From JACCZX01 sp963824935 (lineage in GTDB: Bacteria > Pseudomonadota > Gammaproteobacteria > Burkholderiales > Burkholderiaceae_F): DNA of 64,000 nt. The DNA is taken from positions 124,001 through 188,000 of the forward strand of contig CAWGRF010000010.1 in assembly GCA_963824935.1 (NCBI GenBank). Direction: 5' to 3'. Below are positions 26,017 to 35,058 of this stretch, in pieces. How positions within the stretch are numbered: the stretch's first letter is position 1; every line of letters begins with the position of its first letter. Under the pieces are notes generated by a model. It was not told the DNA's origin and ran no database searches. It saw nothing but the letters and a program-made list of their open reading frames with translations. The position numbers were made by a program, and so were the translations under genes.

Positions 26017-27113
26017 TGTCGTGTATCAAGCGACGCTCGCAGCGCCTTCATAAACGCCTCGTTTTCTGCAGCTGTCCCAACTGTAACTCGCAAACAACCG
26101 GCGAGCAGCGGATGCATCGCGGCTACGTTCTTGATCAGTACACCGCGCTGCTTCAGCGCGGCAAAGACGGCGTCGGGTTGCGCCACCTTGAAAAGGATGA
26201 AGTTAGCCGCCGACTCGAACGCGCGCACGCCAGGCGTTGCCTGCAGTTGGCCGAGCAGCTTCGCGCGGTCGCTGCGCAGCGTGGCTGCCTGCGCATCCAG
26301 GATCGACATGTTCTCGAGCATCAAATCGGCGGCGGCGATCGTCAGCACATTGACGTTATACGGCGGCCGCAACTTGTCGAATTGTTCGATCCACTCGCTG
26401 TCTGCGGCCAGGTAGCCGAGCCGGATGCCCGCCAGCCCCATCTTTGACAAGGTTCGCAGTATCAGCAGATTCGGAGTGTGCTTTAGCAAAGACATCCATG
26501 TGTCTTGCGCAAACGGCAGATACGCTTCATCGAGCACGACAATGCCCGGAGCCGCCCGCAGGATCGCTTCGATGCCGCCACGATCGAAGAGGTTGCCCGT
26601 GGGGTTGTTCGGATAAGCGATGAAGATGACCGCCGGTCGATGCTGCTCGATCTCCTTCAGCATCCGCTCGGTATCGAGTACGAAGTTGTCCTTCAGCGGT
26701 ACGCCGACGTAGTTGCAGTGATCAAAGCGTGCCGACATCTCGTACATCACGAAGCTCGGTGCCGGCGCCAGCACCGTGGCGCCAGGCTTCGCACACGCGA
26801 GAATGATCAAGTGGATCAGTTCATCGGAGCCGTTGCCGAGCATCAACTGCATGCCTGGCGGCAGGCCGACCACCTTGCCCAGACGCTCCTTGAAACCACG
26901 CGGGTCCGAGAGCGGATAACGGTTCAGCGCCTGGCGTCCGAGCCGTTCACCCAGCTGTTGCTGCAACGCCTCGGGCAGCGAGAAGGGATTTTCCATTGCG
27001 TCGAGCTTTACAAAACCGACCGCGCTTGGCACCGGATAGGCCTTAATGGCCCGCACATCTTCTCGAATCACCGCGAGGTTCGGGCGGGGGCCCAAACGGT
27101 CGATTTGGGTCAT
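26013..27113 (-). CDS. hisC: Histidinol-phosphate aminotransferase
   Basis: PLP enzyme converting imidazole acetol phosphate to histidinol phosphate; 366 aa, fold-type I. Motifs include ANP-type AYPNNPTGNLF, VVLDEAYLPFAQ, and the PLP lysine in LRTLSKMGLAGIRLGY. It is coupled to hisB by a 4-bp overlap and follows hisD by 19 bp. Confidence 0.96.
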   Translation of the reverse strand: MTQIDRLGPRPNLAVIREDVRAIKAYPVPSAVGFVKLDAMENPFSLPEALQQQLGERLGRQALNRYPLSDPRGFKERLGKVVGLPPGMQLMLGNGSDELIHLIILACAKPGATVLAPAPSFVMYEMSARFDHCNYVGVPLKDNFVLDTERMLKEIEQHRPAVIFIAYPNNPTGNLFDRGGIEAILRAAPGIVVLDEAYLPFAQDTWMSLLKHTPNLLILRTLSKMGLAGIRLGYLAADSEWIEQFDKLRPPYNVNVLTIAAADLMLENMSILDAQAATLRSDRAKLLGQLQATPGVRAFESAANFILFKVAQPDAVFAALKQRGVLIKNVAAMHPLLAGCLRVTVGTAAENEAFMKALRASLDTRQ

Positions 27114-27132
27114 TGGCGGCCGGGCGAAAGGC

Positions 27133-28458
27133 TCATGTGCAATCGATCGCGCGTGGCGCTTCTGTAGCGATGCGGTACTCGGCGCTCGCCGCGTGCGCCG
27201 TCAAGTGTTCACCGCGCGCCAGAATCGCAGCGACTTTTCCCAGCGTTTGTGCGCCGGCTGCAGAAACCCGCACGACGTTGGTGCGCTTTTGAAAATCGTA
27301 AACACCGAGAGCCGACGAGAAACGCGCGGAGCGGGCAGTCGGCAGCACATGGTTGGGGCCGGCGCAGTAGTCGCCGATCGCTTCGCTTGTGTGCCGGCCG
27401 AGGAATAAAGCACCAGCGTGGCGGATTTTCGCCGCCCAGCGCTCGGGCTCGTCGGTCGAGATCTCCAGATGCTCGGGCGCGATGCGATTGGCGAGATCGC
27501 ACGCCTGCTCGAGGTCGCGCGTCATGATGAACGCACCTCGGTCTTGCAGCGACTTTTCGATAATTGCGCGGCGTGGCATCGCGAGCAGCAGATGATCGAT
27601 CGACACCTGCACGCGCTCTATGAATTCAGGATCGTCGCTCAACAGGATCGCTCGCGCAGACTCGTCGTGCTCGGCTTGTGCAAACAGATCCAGCGCAATC
27701 CAGTCAGGATCGGTCTTGCCATCGCAAATGACCACGATTTCGCTCGGCCCTGCGATCAGATCGATGCCGACCGTGCCGAATACGCGCCGCTTGGCAGCCG
27801 CGACGTACGCGTTCCCGGGCCCGACGATCTTGTCGACCGCCGGAATTGTCTGCGTGCCATAGGCGAGCGCAGCCACGGCTTGCGCGCCGCCGATCGCAAA
27901 CGCGCGCGACACGCCGGCCAAGGACGCGGCGGCCAACACCAGCGCGTTGCGGAGGCCGCCCGGTGTGGGCACGACCATCACGACCGTGTCGACGCCCGCC
28001 ACCTGCGCCGGCAGTGCATTCATCAACACCGACGACGGATATGCGGCGAGCCCGCCCGGCACATACAGTCCGACGCTTTGCAGTGCGCCGACGCGCTGCC
28101 CGAGCTCGGTGCCGTCGGCTTCGGTGTAGCTCCAGGTCTCCGCGAGCTGCCGTTGATGGAATGCGCGAATGCGGCGCGCCGCGGTTTCAAGCGCGGTGCG
28201 CTTGTCGTCGGGCAGCGCATCGAGCGCGGCGCGCATCTCGGCCGGATCGATCTCGAGCTCGGCGACCGTGGCCGCACTGGTTCGGTCGAACCGCTTCGTG
28301 TATTCCAGCAATGCGGCATCGCCGCGCCGCCTGACGTCGTCCACGATCGCAACGGCATCGCGCTCGATGTCGCGGTCAATCGCGGTATCGGTGGCAATCA
28401 GCGCGGCGAACTGCGCATCGAAGCCGGGGTCGCTCGTATCGAGCCGGCGGATCTTCAT
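27133..28458 (-). CDS. hisD: Histidinol dehydrogenase
   Basis: Zn-dependent NAD enzyme making the last two oxidations to histidine; 441 aa. It contains GGLAAYPSSVLMNALPAQVAGV, the NAD/Zn region GPGNAYVAAAKR and AGPSEIVV, and late histidines in FAQAEHDESA and APEHLEI. The ATG at 28458 overlaps the hisG stop (ATGA) and is preferred over a GTG 12 bp upstream. Confidence 0.97.
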   Translation of the reverse strand: MKIRRLDTSDPGFDAQFAALIATDTAIDRDIERDAVAIVDDVRRRGDAALLEYTKRFDRTSAATVAELEIDPAEMRAALDALPDDKRTALETAARRIRAFHQRQLAETWSYTEADGTELGQRVGALQSVGLYVPGGLAAYPSSVLMNALPAQVAGVDTVVMVVPTPGGLRNALVLAAASLAGVSRAFAIGGAQAVAALAYGTQTIPAVDKIVGPGNAYVAAAKRRVFGTVGIDLIAGPSEIVVICDGKTDPDWIALDLFAQAEHDESARAILLSDDPEFIERVQVSIDHLLLAMPRRAIIEKSLQDRGAFIMTRDLEQACDLANRIAPEHLEISTDEPERWAAKIRHAGALFLGRHTSEAIGDYCAGPNHVLPTARSARFSSALGVYDFQKRTNVVRVSAAGAQTLGKVAAILARGEHLTAHAASAEYRIATEAPRAIDCT

Positions 28459-29126
28459 CGTTCCACGCACGCTGCTGCGTCCTCGATACGCGCGATCACC
28501 GGCATCAGCTCTTCGCGCCGCACCTTCAGCGCCGACTGGTTGACGATCAAGCGCGCTGAAATCTGCGCGACTTCTTCGACTTCGACCAGATTGTTCGCCT
28601 TCAATGTGCCGCCCGATGACACCAGATCGACGATCGCATCGGCCAATCCGGCCAGCGGAGCCAGCTCCATCGAGCCGTACAGCTTGATCAGATCAACATG
28701 CACGCCCTTGGCGGCAAAGTGTTCGCGCGCGGTTTGCACGTACTTCGTAGCGACCCGTAAGCGAGCGCCGCGCCGCACCGCGTTGGCGTAGTCGAAGCCA
28801 GCAGACACCGCCACGCACAGCCGGCAGCGCGCAATGCCGAGGTCCACCGGCTGATACAAGCCGCGATCGCCCCACTGTGCGCCGTGTTCGAGCAGCACGT
28901 CCTTGCCGGCGACGCCAAGCTGGGCGGCGCCGTATTGCACATAGGTGGGCACATCGGACGCCCGCACTACAACAATGCGCAGATGGGGATCGGTCGTACC
29001 GATGATCAGCTTGCGCGAGGCTTCGTCGTTCTCAAGCGGCGCAATGCCAGCCGCCGCCAGCAGCGGCTGGACCTCGTCGAAGATCCTCCCTTTTGACAGC
29101 GCCAGCGTGATCACCGAATTCACCAT
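28455..29126 (-). CDS. hisG: ATP phosphoribosyltransferase, short form
   Basis: First, feedback-controlled step of histidine synthesis. At 223 aa it is the short HisG type that lacks the C-terminal regulatory domain and needs the HisZ partner, which is not in this window. Visible are ITLALSKGRIFDE at the start, the TKYV segment, and the PRPP-binding region DAIVDLVSSGGTLKANNL. It lies 7 bp after the murA stop. Confidence 0.96.
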   Translation of the reverse strand: MVNSVITLALSKGRIFDEVQPLLAAAGIAPLENDEASRKLIIGTTDPHLRIVVVRASDVPTYVQYGAAQLGVAGKDVLLEHGAQWGDRGLYQPVDLGIARCRLCVAVSAGFDYANAVRRGARLRVATKYVQTAREHFAAKGVHVDLIKLYGSMELAPLAGLADAIVDLVSSGGTLKANNLVEVEEVAQISARLIVNQSALKVRREELMPVIARIEDAAACVER

Positions 29127-29133
29127 TTCGCCC

Positions 29134-30384
29134 TTATTTGATCCTGACTACATCGGCACCGAGCGCAGCCAGCTTGTTCTCCATGTTCTCGTAGCCGCGA
29201 TCCAGATGGTAAATGCGATCGACCGTTGTTTCGCCCTCGGCCGCCAGCGCTGCGACCACCAGACTAGCCGAAGCGCGGAGGTCAGTGGCCATCACCGGCG
29301 CACCGGCGAGTCTGCGAACGCCATGCACCGTGGCGGTATTGCCGTCAATCTCGATGCGGGCACCTAGCCGCTGCAACTCGAGCACATGCATGAAGCGGTT
29401 CTCGAAGATCGTTTCGGTGATTTCTCCAACCCCATCGGCGATGCAGTTAAGCGCCATGAACTGTGCCTGCATATCGGTCGGAAAAGCGGGATACGGAGCG
29501 GTGCGCAGGCTGACTGAGCGCGGTCGGGAGTCCATCTTGATGCGCAGTGCGCTGTTTTGCGCATCGATTTGCGCACCTGTTTCGCGCAATTTGCCCAGTA
29601 CTGCACCTAGTGTGTCCGCGGCGGCTCCGTGCAATGCCGCACGGCCACCGGCGGCCACCACCGCGCTGAGGAACGTACCGGTCTCGATGCGGTCCGGCAT
29701 CACCCTGTGACGTGCACCATGTAGCCGATCGACTCCTTCGATCGCTATGCGATCGGTTCCTGCGCCGCGAATGCGCGCGCCCATCGCGTTCAGCGCAGCG
29801 GCAAGGTCGACCACTTCCGGTTCGCGTGCCGCGTTTTCGATAATCGTTTCGCCATCTGCCAGCGTCGCCGCCATCATCAAATTTTCAGTGCCGGTCACCG
29901 TCACCATGTCGGTCACGATGCGAGCTCCCCGCAGCCGTCTGGCTTCGGCGACCACGAAGCCATTTTCGATGCGGATCGTCGCGCCAAGCGCTTCCAGCCC
30001 CTTGATGTGCTGATCGACCGGACGCGCGCCGATCGCGCAGCCGCCGGGCAGCGAAACACGCGCGCTGCCCGCGCGAGCCACCAATGGGCCAAGCACCAGG
30101 ATCGAGGCGCGCATGGTCTTGACCAGCTCGTACGGCGCTTCGGTGTTTGCGACGGCGTTCGCCTTTAAGCTCACCGTGCTGCCACTGCGTTCGACTGCAA
30201 CACCCATCTGCCGGAGCAGCCTTACCGTCGTCGCAACGTCCTGCAGCTGCGGCACGTTGTCGACGATCATCTCGTCGGCTGTCAGCAGCGACGCCGCAAG
30301 AATCGGCAGCGCAGCGTTCTTTGCGCCCGAGATCGTGATCTCGCCAGCCAGGCGTGTACCACCGCGAATTTTCAGCTTGTCCAT
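29134..30384 (-). CDS. murA: UDP-N-acetylglucosamine 1-carboxyvinyltransferase
   Basis: First committed step of peptidoglycan precursor synthesis, transferring enolpyruvate from PEP; 416 aa, the fosfomycin target. It begins MDKLKIRGGTRLAGEITISGAKNAALP. The catalytic cysteine is C116 in PGGCAIGARPVDQH, so the fosfomycin-sensitive form is expected. The ATG at 30384 matches family length; the frame extends 34 codons further upstream. It precedes hisG in a standard betaproteobacterial order. Confidence 0.97.
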   Translation of the reverse strand: MDKLKIRGGTRLAGEITISGAKNAALPILAASLLTADEMIVDNVPQLQDVATTVRLLRQMGVAVERSGSTVSLKANAVANTEAPYELVKTMRASILVLGPLVARAGSARVSLPGGCAIGARPVDQHIKGLEALGATIRIENGFVVAEARRLRGARIVTDMVTVTGTENLMMAATLADGETIIENAAREPEVVDLAAALNAMGARIRGAGTDRIAIEGVDRLHGARHRVMPDRIETGTFLSAVVAAGGRAALHGAAADTLGAVLGKLRETGAQIDAQNSALRIKMDSRPRSVSLRTAPYPAFPTDMQAQFMALNCIADGVGEITETIFENRFMHVLELQRLGARIEIDGNTATVHGVRRLAGAPVMATDLRASASLVVAALAAEGETTVDRIYHLDRGYENMENKLAALGADVVRIK

Positions 30385-30494
30385 TGGACAATCGAAGCTA
30401 ACGGGCGCATGCCGTCCTAATTCCGACGAGCGGAAATGTACGGCACGAGTAATACGCGGCGAGATTGCTGGAACAGAGTCAGGCATCGAGAGCT

Positions 30495-30537
30495 CCTTGC
30501 AAACGCGCCCGCGAAATGCGGGCGATCGGCTGCAAGG
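30495..30537 (-). other. Nested hairpin between bolA and murA
   Basis: An outer stem CCTTGCA/TGCAAGG encloses an inner GCCCGC/GCGGGC stem with a 5-nt loop. It lies in the 205-bp gap upstream of murA. No T-run follows on the minus strand, so a leader or mRNA-stability element is more likely than a terminator. Confidence 0.45.
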
Positions 30538-30589
30538 CTCGCGCGCGCAAGCGAATGCTGCGCGAACTGCATGTGAAGGTACGGTGAAC

Positions 30590-30835
30590 TCACGGCTGTT
30601 GCGCGCGATATTCGTCTGGTGTCAGCGTGCGCATCGAAAGCGCGTGGATCTCCTGCCGCATCCGGTCACCCAGCGCTCGGTAAACCTGCTGATGGCGCGC
30701 CACGCGTGACTGGCCCTCGAACGCGGCGCTGACAATCAACGCCTGAAAGTGCCGGCCATCCCCCGCGACTTCGATCAATTCGCAGTCGAGGCCGTTGGCG
30801 ATGTAGCGCTCGATGTCGTCAGGCGTCGGTTCCAT
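30590..30835 (-). CDS. BolA/IbaG family iron-metabolism protein
   Basis: An 81-aa BolA-fold protein that typically partners monothiol glutaredoxins through a shared 2Fe-2S cluster; grxD is present elsewhere in the window. The conserved segment is GDGRHFQALIVSAAFEGQSRVARHQQVYRALGDRM, with the invariant histidine in RHQ. The ATG at 30835 fits family length; a TTG at 30847 would overlap the upstream permease stop. Confidence 0.93.
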   Translation of the reverse strand: MEPTPDDIERYIANGLDCELIEVAGDGRHFQALIVSAAFEGQSRVARHQQVYRALGDRMRQEIHALSMRTLTPDEYRAQQP

Positions 30836-30843
30836 GCCTTCGG

Positions 30844-31695
30844 TCAATGTCTCAGCTTGAAGCCGCGCGCCAGCAGGCTGACCGCGATGCCCGCGGTCAC
30901 GACGAATGCGAGTGCCAGTACGCCGAGGCTCAACCAGGGGTTGACATCGGACTGCGCGAAAAAGCCGTAGCGAAAACCGTCAATCATGTAAAAGAAAGGG
31001 TTGAAGAGCGAAACCGTGCGCCAAAATGGAGGCAGCCCCTGAACCGAATAGAACACACCCGACAAGAACGTGGCGGGCATCACGATAAAGTTTTGAAAGG
31101 CGGCGAGCTGATCAATCTTGTCGGCCCAGATGCCGGCGATCAAGCCAAGTGTCCCTAACATCGCCGCGCCGAGGAGACCAAAGGCAGCGATCCACAGCGG
31201 AGCGGCAAACGACGGCGGCACGAACCATACAGTAACGATAAAGACTCCAAGCCCTACGACGACGCCGCGCACCATTGATGCCGCCACATACGCACCGTAC
31301 AGCTGCCAGTGTGAAAAAGGCGGCAGCAGTACGAAGATCAGGCTGCCCATGATCTTCGACTGGATCAAGCTGGATGACGAATTGGCAAAGGCGTTCTGCA
31401 GCACCGACATCATTACCAACCCGGGAATCAGAAAAGCGGTGTAGCTAATTCCAGGCAAGGCCTGCACATGCTCTTCCAGCACGTGACCGAAGACGAGCAG
31501 ATACAGCACGGCCGTTAACACCGGCGCCGCGATGGTTTGGAAGCTCACCTTCCAGAATCGCAACACTTCCTTCGCCAGCAACGTACGAAACGAAACGGCG
31601 GCCGAGCTCGCACTTGCTGGTACGTCCTGGACGCTGCGCGCCGTCCCGCCAAGCGGCAGCGAGGCTTCTTTCGTGCGGCCGGGCGGAGGGCTCAT
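30844..31695 (-). CDS. ABC-2 type transporter permease
   Basis: A 283-aa inner-membrane permease of the ABC-2 (YadH/NodJ-like) family, with about six membrane helices. The conserved family region includes MPATFLSGVFYSVQGLPPFWRTVSLFNPFFYMIDGFRYGF. It forms an exporter with the ATPase encoded immediately upstream, whose stop overlaps its start (ATGA). The substrate is unknown; the neighbouring Mla genes suggest an envelope role. Confidence 0.92.
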   Translation of the reverse strand: MSPPPGRTKEASLPLGGTARSVQDVPASASSAAVSFRTLLAKEVLRFWKVSFQTIAAPVLTAVLYLLVFGHVLEEHVQALPGISYTAFLIPGLVMMSVLQNAFANSSSSLIQSKIMGSLIFVLLPPFSHWQLYGAYVAASMVRGVVVGLGVFIVTVWFVPPSFAAPLWIAAFGLLGAAMLGTLGLIAGIWADKIDQLAAFQNFIVMPATFLSGVFYSVQGLPPFWRTVSLFNPFFYMIDGFRYGFFAQSDVNPWLSLGVLALAFVVTAGIAVSLLARGFKLRH

Positions 31696-32645
31696 ATCGC
31701 TGCCGACGCGGGCGCCCGTTCAGACTCGTTGCGCTCCGACATCAGCTGCAGAAAAACATCTTCGAGATCCGCGCGCCCGACCTCCAGATCGTCGATCTCG
31801 CAGCCTGCGGCCTGGCATTCGGCCAGCACGCGGCCGACGTCGTCCGGCTCGCCGAGTCGCAGCACGATGGCGCCGTCGCGCTCGTCAATGCGATGCGCCA
31901 GAACCGACGGCGGCAAGGTCCCTCGTACGCGGAGCGTCATCTGCACGCCCTCGATATGCGACAGCAACGCGCGCGTAGTGTCCAGTGCTATCACCGCTCC
32001 TGACTTCAGCATCGCGATCCGCTGACACAACGCCTGCGCTTCTTCCAGATAGTGCGTGGTCAGCACGATCGTATGGCCTTCTCGATTGAGCCGGCGGATG
32101 AATCCCCAAAGGGTCTGCCGCAGCTCGACGTCGACGCCGGCGGTAGGCTCATCGAGCACGATCACGGGCGGTTTGTGCACCAACGCCTGCGCGATCAGCA
32201 CGCGCCGCTTCATCCCTCCGGAGAGCGCCCGCATGTTCGTGTTGGCGCGCGACGCCAGGCCGAGATTGGCGAGCACTTCGTCGATCCAAGCGCCGTTGTT
32301 GGTCAATCCGAAATAGCCCGATTGAAACTCGAGCGTCTCGCGCACGCTAAAGAACGGATCGAAAGCGAGCTCCTGCGGAACGACGCCCAACGCTAGTCGC
32401 GCAGCTCGATAGTCGCTGACTACATCATGGCCCATCACGGTCGCTTGCCCGCTTGTCGCACGCACCAGACCGGCGACGATCGAAATCAGCGTTGTTTTTC
32501 CGGCGCCGTTTGGACCGAGCAGTCCGAAGAATTCTCCACGCTCAATCTGCAGATTGACGCGATCAAGCGCGAGCAGCGCGCCGTAGCGTTTGCTAACGGC
32601 GGAAACCTGAATGGCAGCTATGGAAGAGCGGCGATCCGTAGTCGT
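31692..32645 (-). CDS. ABC transporter ATP-binding protein without a standard start codon
   Basis: ATPase partner of the ABC-2 permease. Walker A GPNGAGKTT, signature ALSGGMKRRVLIAQAL, Walker B VIVLDEPTAGVD and H-loop TTHYLEEA are intact. The first ATG/GTG/TTG in frame is a GTG at 32465, which would cut off Walker A. Upstream the frame reads on through ALLALDRVNLQIERGEFFGLLG with no ATG, GTG or TTG before the mlaB stop. The best candidate is an ACG at 32643-32645, six bases after AAGG; an ATA in MAAIQV-like context is another. The start is therefore uncertain. Confidence 0.85.
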   Translation of the reverse strand, partial: TTTDRRSSIAAIQVSAVSKRYGALLALDRVNLQIERGEFFGLLGPNGAGKTTLISIVAGLVRATSGQATVMGHDVVSDYRAARLALGVVPQELAFDPFFSVRETLEFQSGYFGLTNNGAWIDEVLANLGLASRANTNMRALSGGMKRRVLIAQALVHKPPVIVLDEPTAGVDVELRQTLWGFIRRLNREGHTIVLTTHYLEEAQALCQRIAMLKSGAVIALDTTRALLSHIEGVQMTLRVRGTLPPSVLAHRIDERDGAIVLRLGEPDDVGRVLAECQAAGCEIDDLEVGRADLEDVFLQLMSERNESERAPASAAI

Positions 32646-32653
32646 TAGCTGCC

Positions 32654-32929
32654 TTAGGGGCCCGCGGTCTCGGCAATCGGTAACAGGCCGTCGATGCCGT
32701 ATACCGTGGCAAGGCTCTTCATGTCATCGGGCACGCCGGATAGCTCGATACGATGCCCGGCCGCCTGAGCTTCGCGCTGCCACGTAAGCAGTACCGCGAG
32801 CGCCGACGAATCGCATGTACGCACGGCAGACAGATCGAACGATGCATCCCCGCCATGGATTGCCTCGATGCCGAGTTCCGCGATCTGCGCCGCGTTGGCA
32901 AGGCTCATGTCGTTTGCTTCGACGCGCAC
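32654..32929 (-). CDS. mlaB: STAS-domain protein, MlaB-like
   Basis: A 91-aa STAS domain expected to bind the MlaF ATPase in the cytoplasm and stabilise the MlaFEDB lipid transporter. The conserved loop is DLSAVRTCDSSALAVLLTWQREA, with the DSS phospho-site-like motif. The start is a GTG at 32929, 14 bp after the mlaC stop; an internal ATG at 32908 is less likely because it removes the first strand. Confidence 0.88.
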   Translation of the reverse strand: MRVEANDMSLANAAQIAELGIEAIHGGDASFDLSAVRTCDSSALAVLLTWQREAQAAGHRIELSGVPDDMKSLATVYGIDGLLPIAETAGP

Positions 32930-32943
32930 GGTGCTTTGCCTGG

Positions 32944-33576
32944 CTAGGCCTTCTTGCCCTGCGCGAGTTGCTTGTTGCGTTCGGTGAGCGTCTTTATCAG
33001 GCCGTCGATTCCACTTGCATTGACTTGCGAGCTGAATTGCGACTTGTAGTTCTCGACCAGCCAGACGCCGAGGATGTTGAGGTCGTAGATCTTCCAGCCG
33101 GCGCCGGTCTTTTCGAGCCGGTAGTCGAGCTGAATCGGATCACCGCGTGACGCCACGACTTGCGTGCGCACGATTACGTCGTTGTCGTTCGGCTGTGCGC
33201 GAAACGGCCGCAACTCCACTTTGTGATCACTGACCTGCGACAGCGCGCCGCTATATGTGCGCACCAACAGCGTACGAAATTCGCGCGTTAGCGCCGCACG
33301 CTGCTCAGGAGTGGCGTTACGCCAACCGGGACCGACCGACAGCTGCGTCATTTTCTCGAAGTCGGTGTACGGCAGTATCTTCTCGTCTACGAGTTTCTGG
33401 ACGCGGTTGGGGTCACCCGCTTTTAGTGCGTTGTCTGCCTTGATCGCATTCAACACCTCGGTGGACAAGTCGCGCACCAAGGCGTCGGGCGCGCTGGTTG
33501 TCGGCTGTGCGTTGGCGCCGCAGAGAAGCAGGGTTGAAGCAGCAAAACAACAGAGTAGTGGCTTCAGAAATCGCAT
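32944..33576 (-). CDS. mlaC: Phospholipid-binding protein MlaC
   Basis: Periplasmic shuttle of the Mla pathway that carries phospholipid between the MlaA complex and MlaFEDB; 210 aa. It has an N-terminal signal peptide ending near GANAQ, then the MlaC/Ttg2D fold with ILPYTDFEKMTQLSVGPGWRNATPEQRAALTREFR and WKIYDLNILGVWLVENYKSQF. The ATG at 33576 is the signal-peptide start; the longer frame is rejected. Confidence 0.95.
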   Translation of the reverse strand: MRFLKPLLCCFAASTLLLCGANAQPTTSAPDALVRDLSTEVLNAIKADNALKAGDPNRVQKLVDEKILPYTDFEKMTQLSVGPGWRNATPEQRAALTREFRTLLVRTYSGALSQVSDHKVELRPFRAQPNDNDVIVRTQVVASRGDPIQLDYRLEKTGAGWKIYDLNILGVWLVENYKSQFSSQVNASGIDGLIKTLTERNKQLAQGKKA

Positions 33577-33664
33577 CGTGGTCCGTCTCGTGAAGGTGAT
33601 TCGAAGACTATAAATTGGAACTGGTCTCGGTGTAATTCGTTCGTTTGTTTGACCCGCGGCACCC

Positions 33665-34504
33665 TTATTTGGCGGCCGGTGCCGGCGTGCCCGACTGCGG
33701 CGGCGCCAGCTCCTTCTTAACGCCCGGGTCGTCCGGCAGTGGACTGGACGAAGGAGGTTTGCCGTCGCTTTCATCGGCGGCTGGCGGCGGGGTGCCGTCG
33801 TACACCTGATTGCGACGACGTTGCAAATAGCCGTCGCGAATGAAGCTATATTTGTCGAGCGCTGCGCCGGAAATCAGGTCATCCGCCTGCAGCAGTTCCG
33901 CGCGCTGATTGACGAAGCGAGTGCCGAGAATGGAGTTTCGAACGCGGACATTTTCGATGTAGAAATTCACATCGAGATACGGTTCGACGCCATAGATGCC
34001 GATCGCATCACGGACAGTGCTTGGCCCAAGAATCGGCACGACCAGGTAGGGCCCGGGGCCAGCGCCCCAGCGGCCCAGCGTCTGGCCAAAATCTTCGCTG
34101 TGCTTTTCAAGCCCCATCTGGCGGGCGGGATCGAAGCATCCCAGCAGTCCGATGGTGCTGTTGACGACGAAGCGGCAGGTGTCCGACATCGCGTCAACGG
34201 GTTTGCCCTGCAGCAGATTGTTAATCGCGTTCGATGGCTCGCGCAAATTCGAGAACGCGTTACTCAAGCAATCGCGCACCGGTTCGGGTAACACGGCCTC
34301 ATAAGCTTGCGCCACCGGCTTTAACACCGCGCGATCAACGACGTCGTTGAATTCGAACACCTGGCGGTTAAGCGACTCGAGCGGGTCGCGTGGATCTTGT
34401 CCAGCATCTGCGGGCACGGTGGCGCAGCCCGATATCACCGCCGCCGTTGCGACTAGAAGCGGCACAATGGCGCTGCGAAAGACCGAGGTCAAAGTGTTTT
34501 TCAT
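33665..34504 (-). CDS. mlaA: Outer-membrane lipoprotein MlaA (VacJ)
   Basis: Lipoprotein that removes misplaced phospholipid from the outer leaflet of the outer membrane; 279 aa. The lipobox is VISGC, and the family motif RDPLESLNRQVFEFNDVVDR follows. Later come GRWGAGPGPYLVVPILGPSTVRD and a variable, proline-rich C-terminus. In this lineage mlaA sits inside the mla operon, between mlaD and mlaC, unlike in E. coli. Confidence 0.96.
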   Translation of the reverse strand: MKNTLTSVFRSAIVPLLVATAAVISGCATVPADAGQDPRDPLESLNRQVFEFNDVVDRAVLKPVAQAYEAVLPEPVRDCLSNAFSNLREPSNAINNLLQGKPVDAMSDTCRFVVNSTIGLLGCFDPARQMGLEKHSEDFGQTLGRWGAGPGPYLVVPILGPSTVRDAIGIYGVEPYLDVNFYIENVRVRNSILGTRFVNQRAELLQADDLISGAALDKYSFIRDGYLQRRRNQVYDGTPPPAADESDGKPPSSSPLPDDPGVKKELAPPQSGTPAPAAK

Positions 34505-34513
34505 GCGGGATTT

Positions 34514-35041
34514 TTATTCGGCCATTGGGCAAGCGCCACGCCCGCCAATGCTGCTTATTTCGGCCGCGCTCCCGATTCGGCGCGGTGGCTCCGCCGCTTT
34601 GTTATACAAGAATTGACCGATCAGGTTTTCGAGGAGGACCGCCGATTGCGTCAGTTTAATCACGCCGCCTGGTTGTAAGTTCTTATCCGATCCCCCGGGT
34701 ACCAGTCCGATGAATTGATCGCCGAGCAGGCCCGAGGTCAGAATCTTGGCCGACGTATCCTCCGGAAACATAACGCCCTGTTCCAGCTCCATCGTGACCT
34801 GCCCTTGATATGTGTTCGTATCGAGCACGATTGCCTTTACGCGGCCGACCGTAACACCCGCGCTCTTAACCGGCGCCCGTATATTGAGACCGCCAATGTT
34901 GTCGAAGCGCGCCGTTACAAGATACGTGTCACCGATCACAAAGTTGCCCAGATTGGCCGCTCGCAGCGCAAGAAACAGAATTGCCAAGATTCCGAGCAAG
35001 ACGAACAGCCCGACCAGTGTTTCAACTGCTTTGCGTCCCAT
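34514..35041 (-). CDS. mlaD: MCE-domain protein MlaD
   Basis: Inner-membrane-anchored MCE protein that forms the periplasmic hexameric ring of the Mla transporter; 175 aa. An N-terminal membrane helix (TLVGLFVLLGILAILFLAL) precedes the MCE domain with FDNIGGLNIRAPVKSAGVTVGRV. A hydrophobic C-terminal tail around LLENLIGQFLYNKA fits the lipid-channel helix. Confidence 0.95.
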   Translation of the reverse strand: MGRKAVETLVGLFVLLGILAILFLALRAANLGNFVIGDTYLVTARFDNIGGLNIRAPVKSAGVTVGRVKAIVLDTNTYQGQVTMELEQGVMFPEDTSAKILTSGLLGDQFIGLVPGGSDKNLQPGGVIKLTQSAVLLENLIGQFLYNKAAEPPRRIGSAAEISSIGGRGACPMAE

Positions 35042-35058
35042 CCCACGTCTCCAATTGT

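Noticed and set aside
28455..29126. HisG as a truncated gene
   Set aside because: 223 aa is the normal length of the short HisG form, which works with HisZ.
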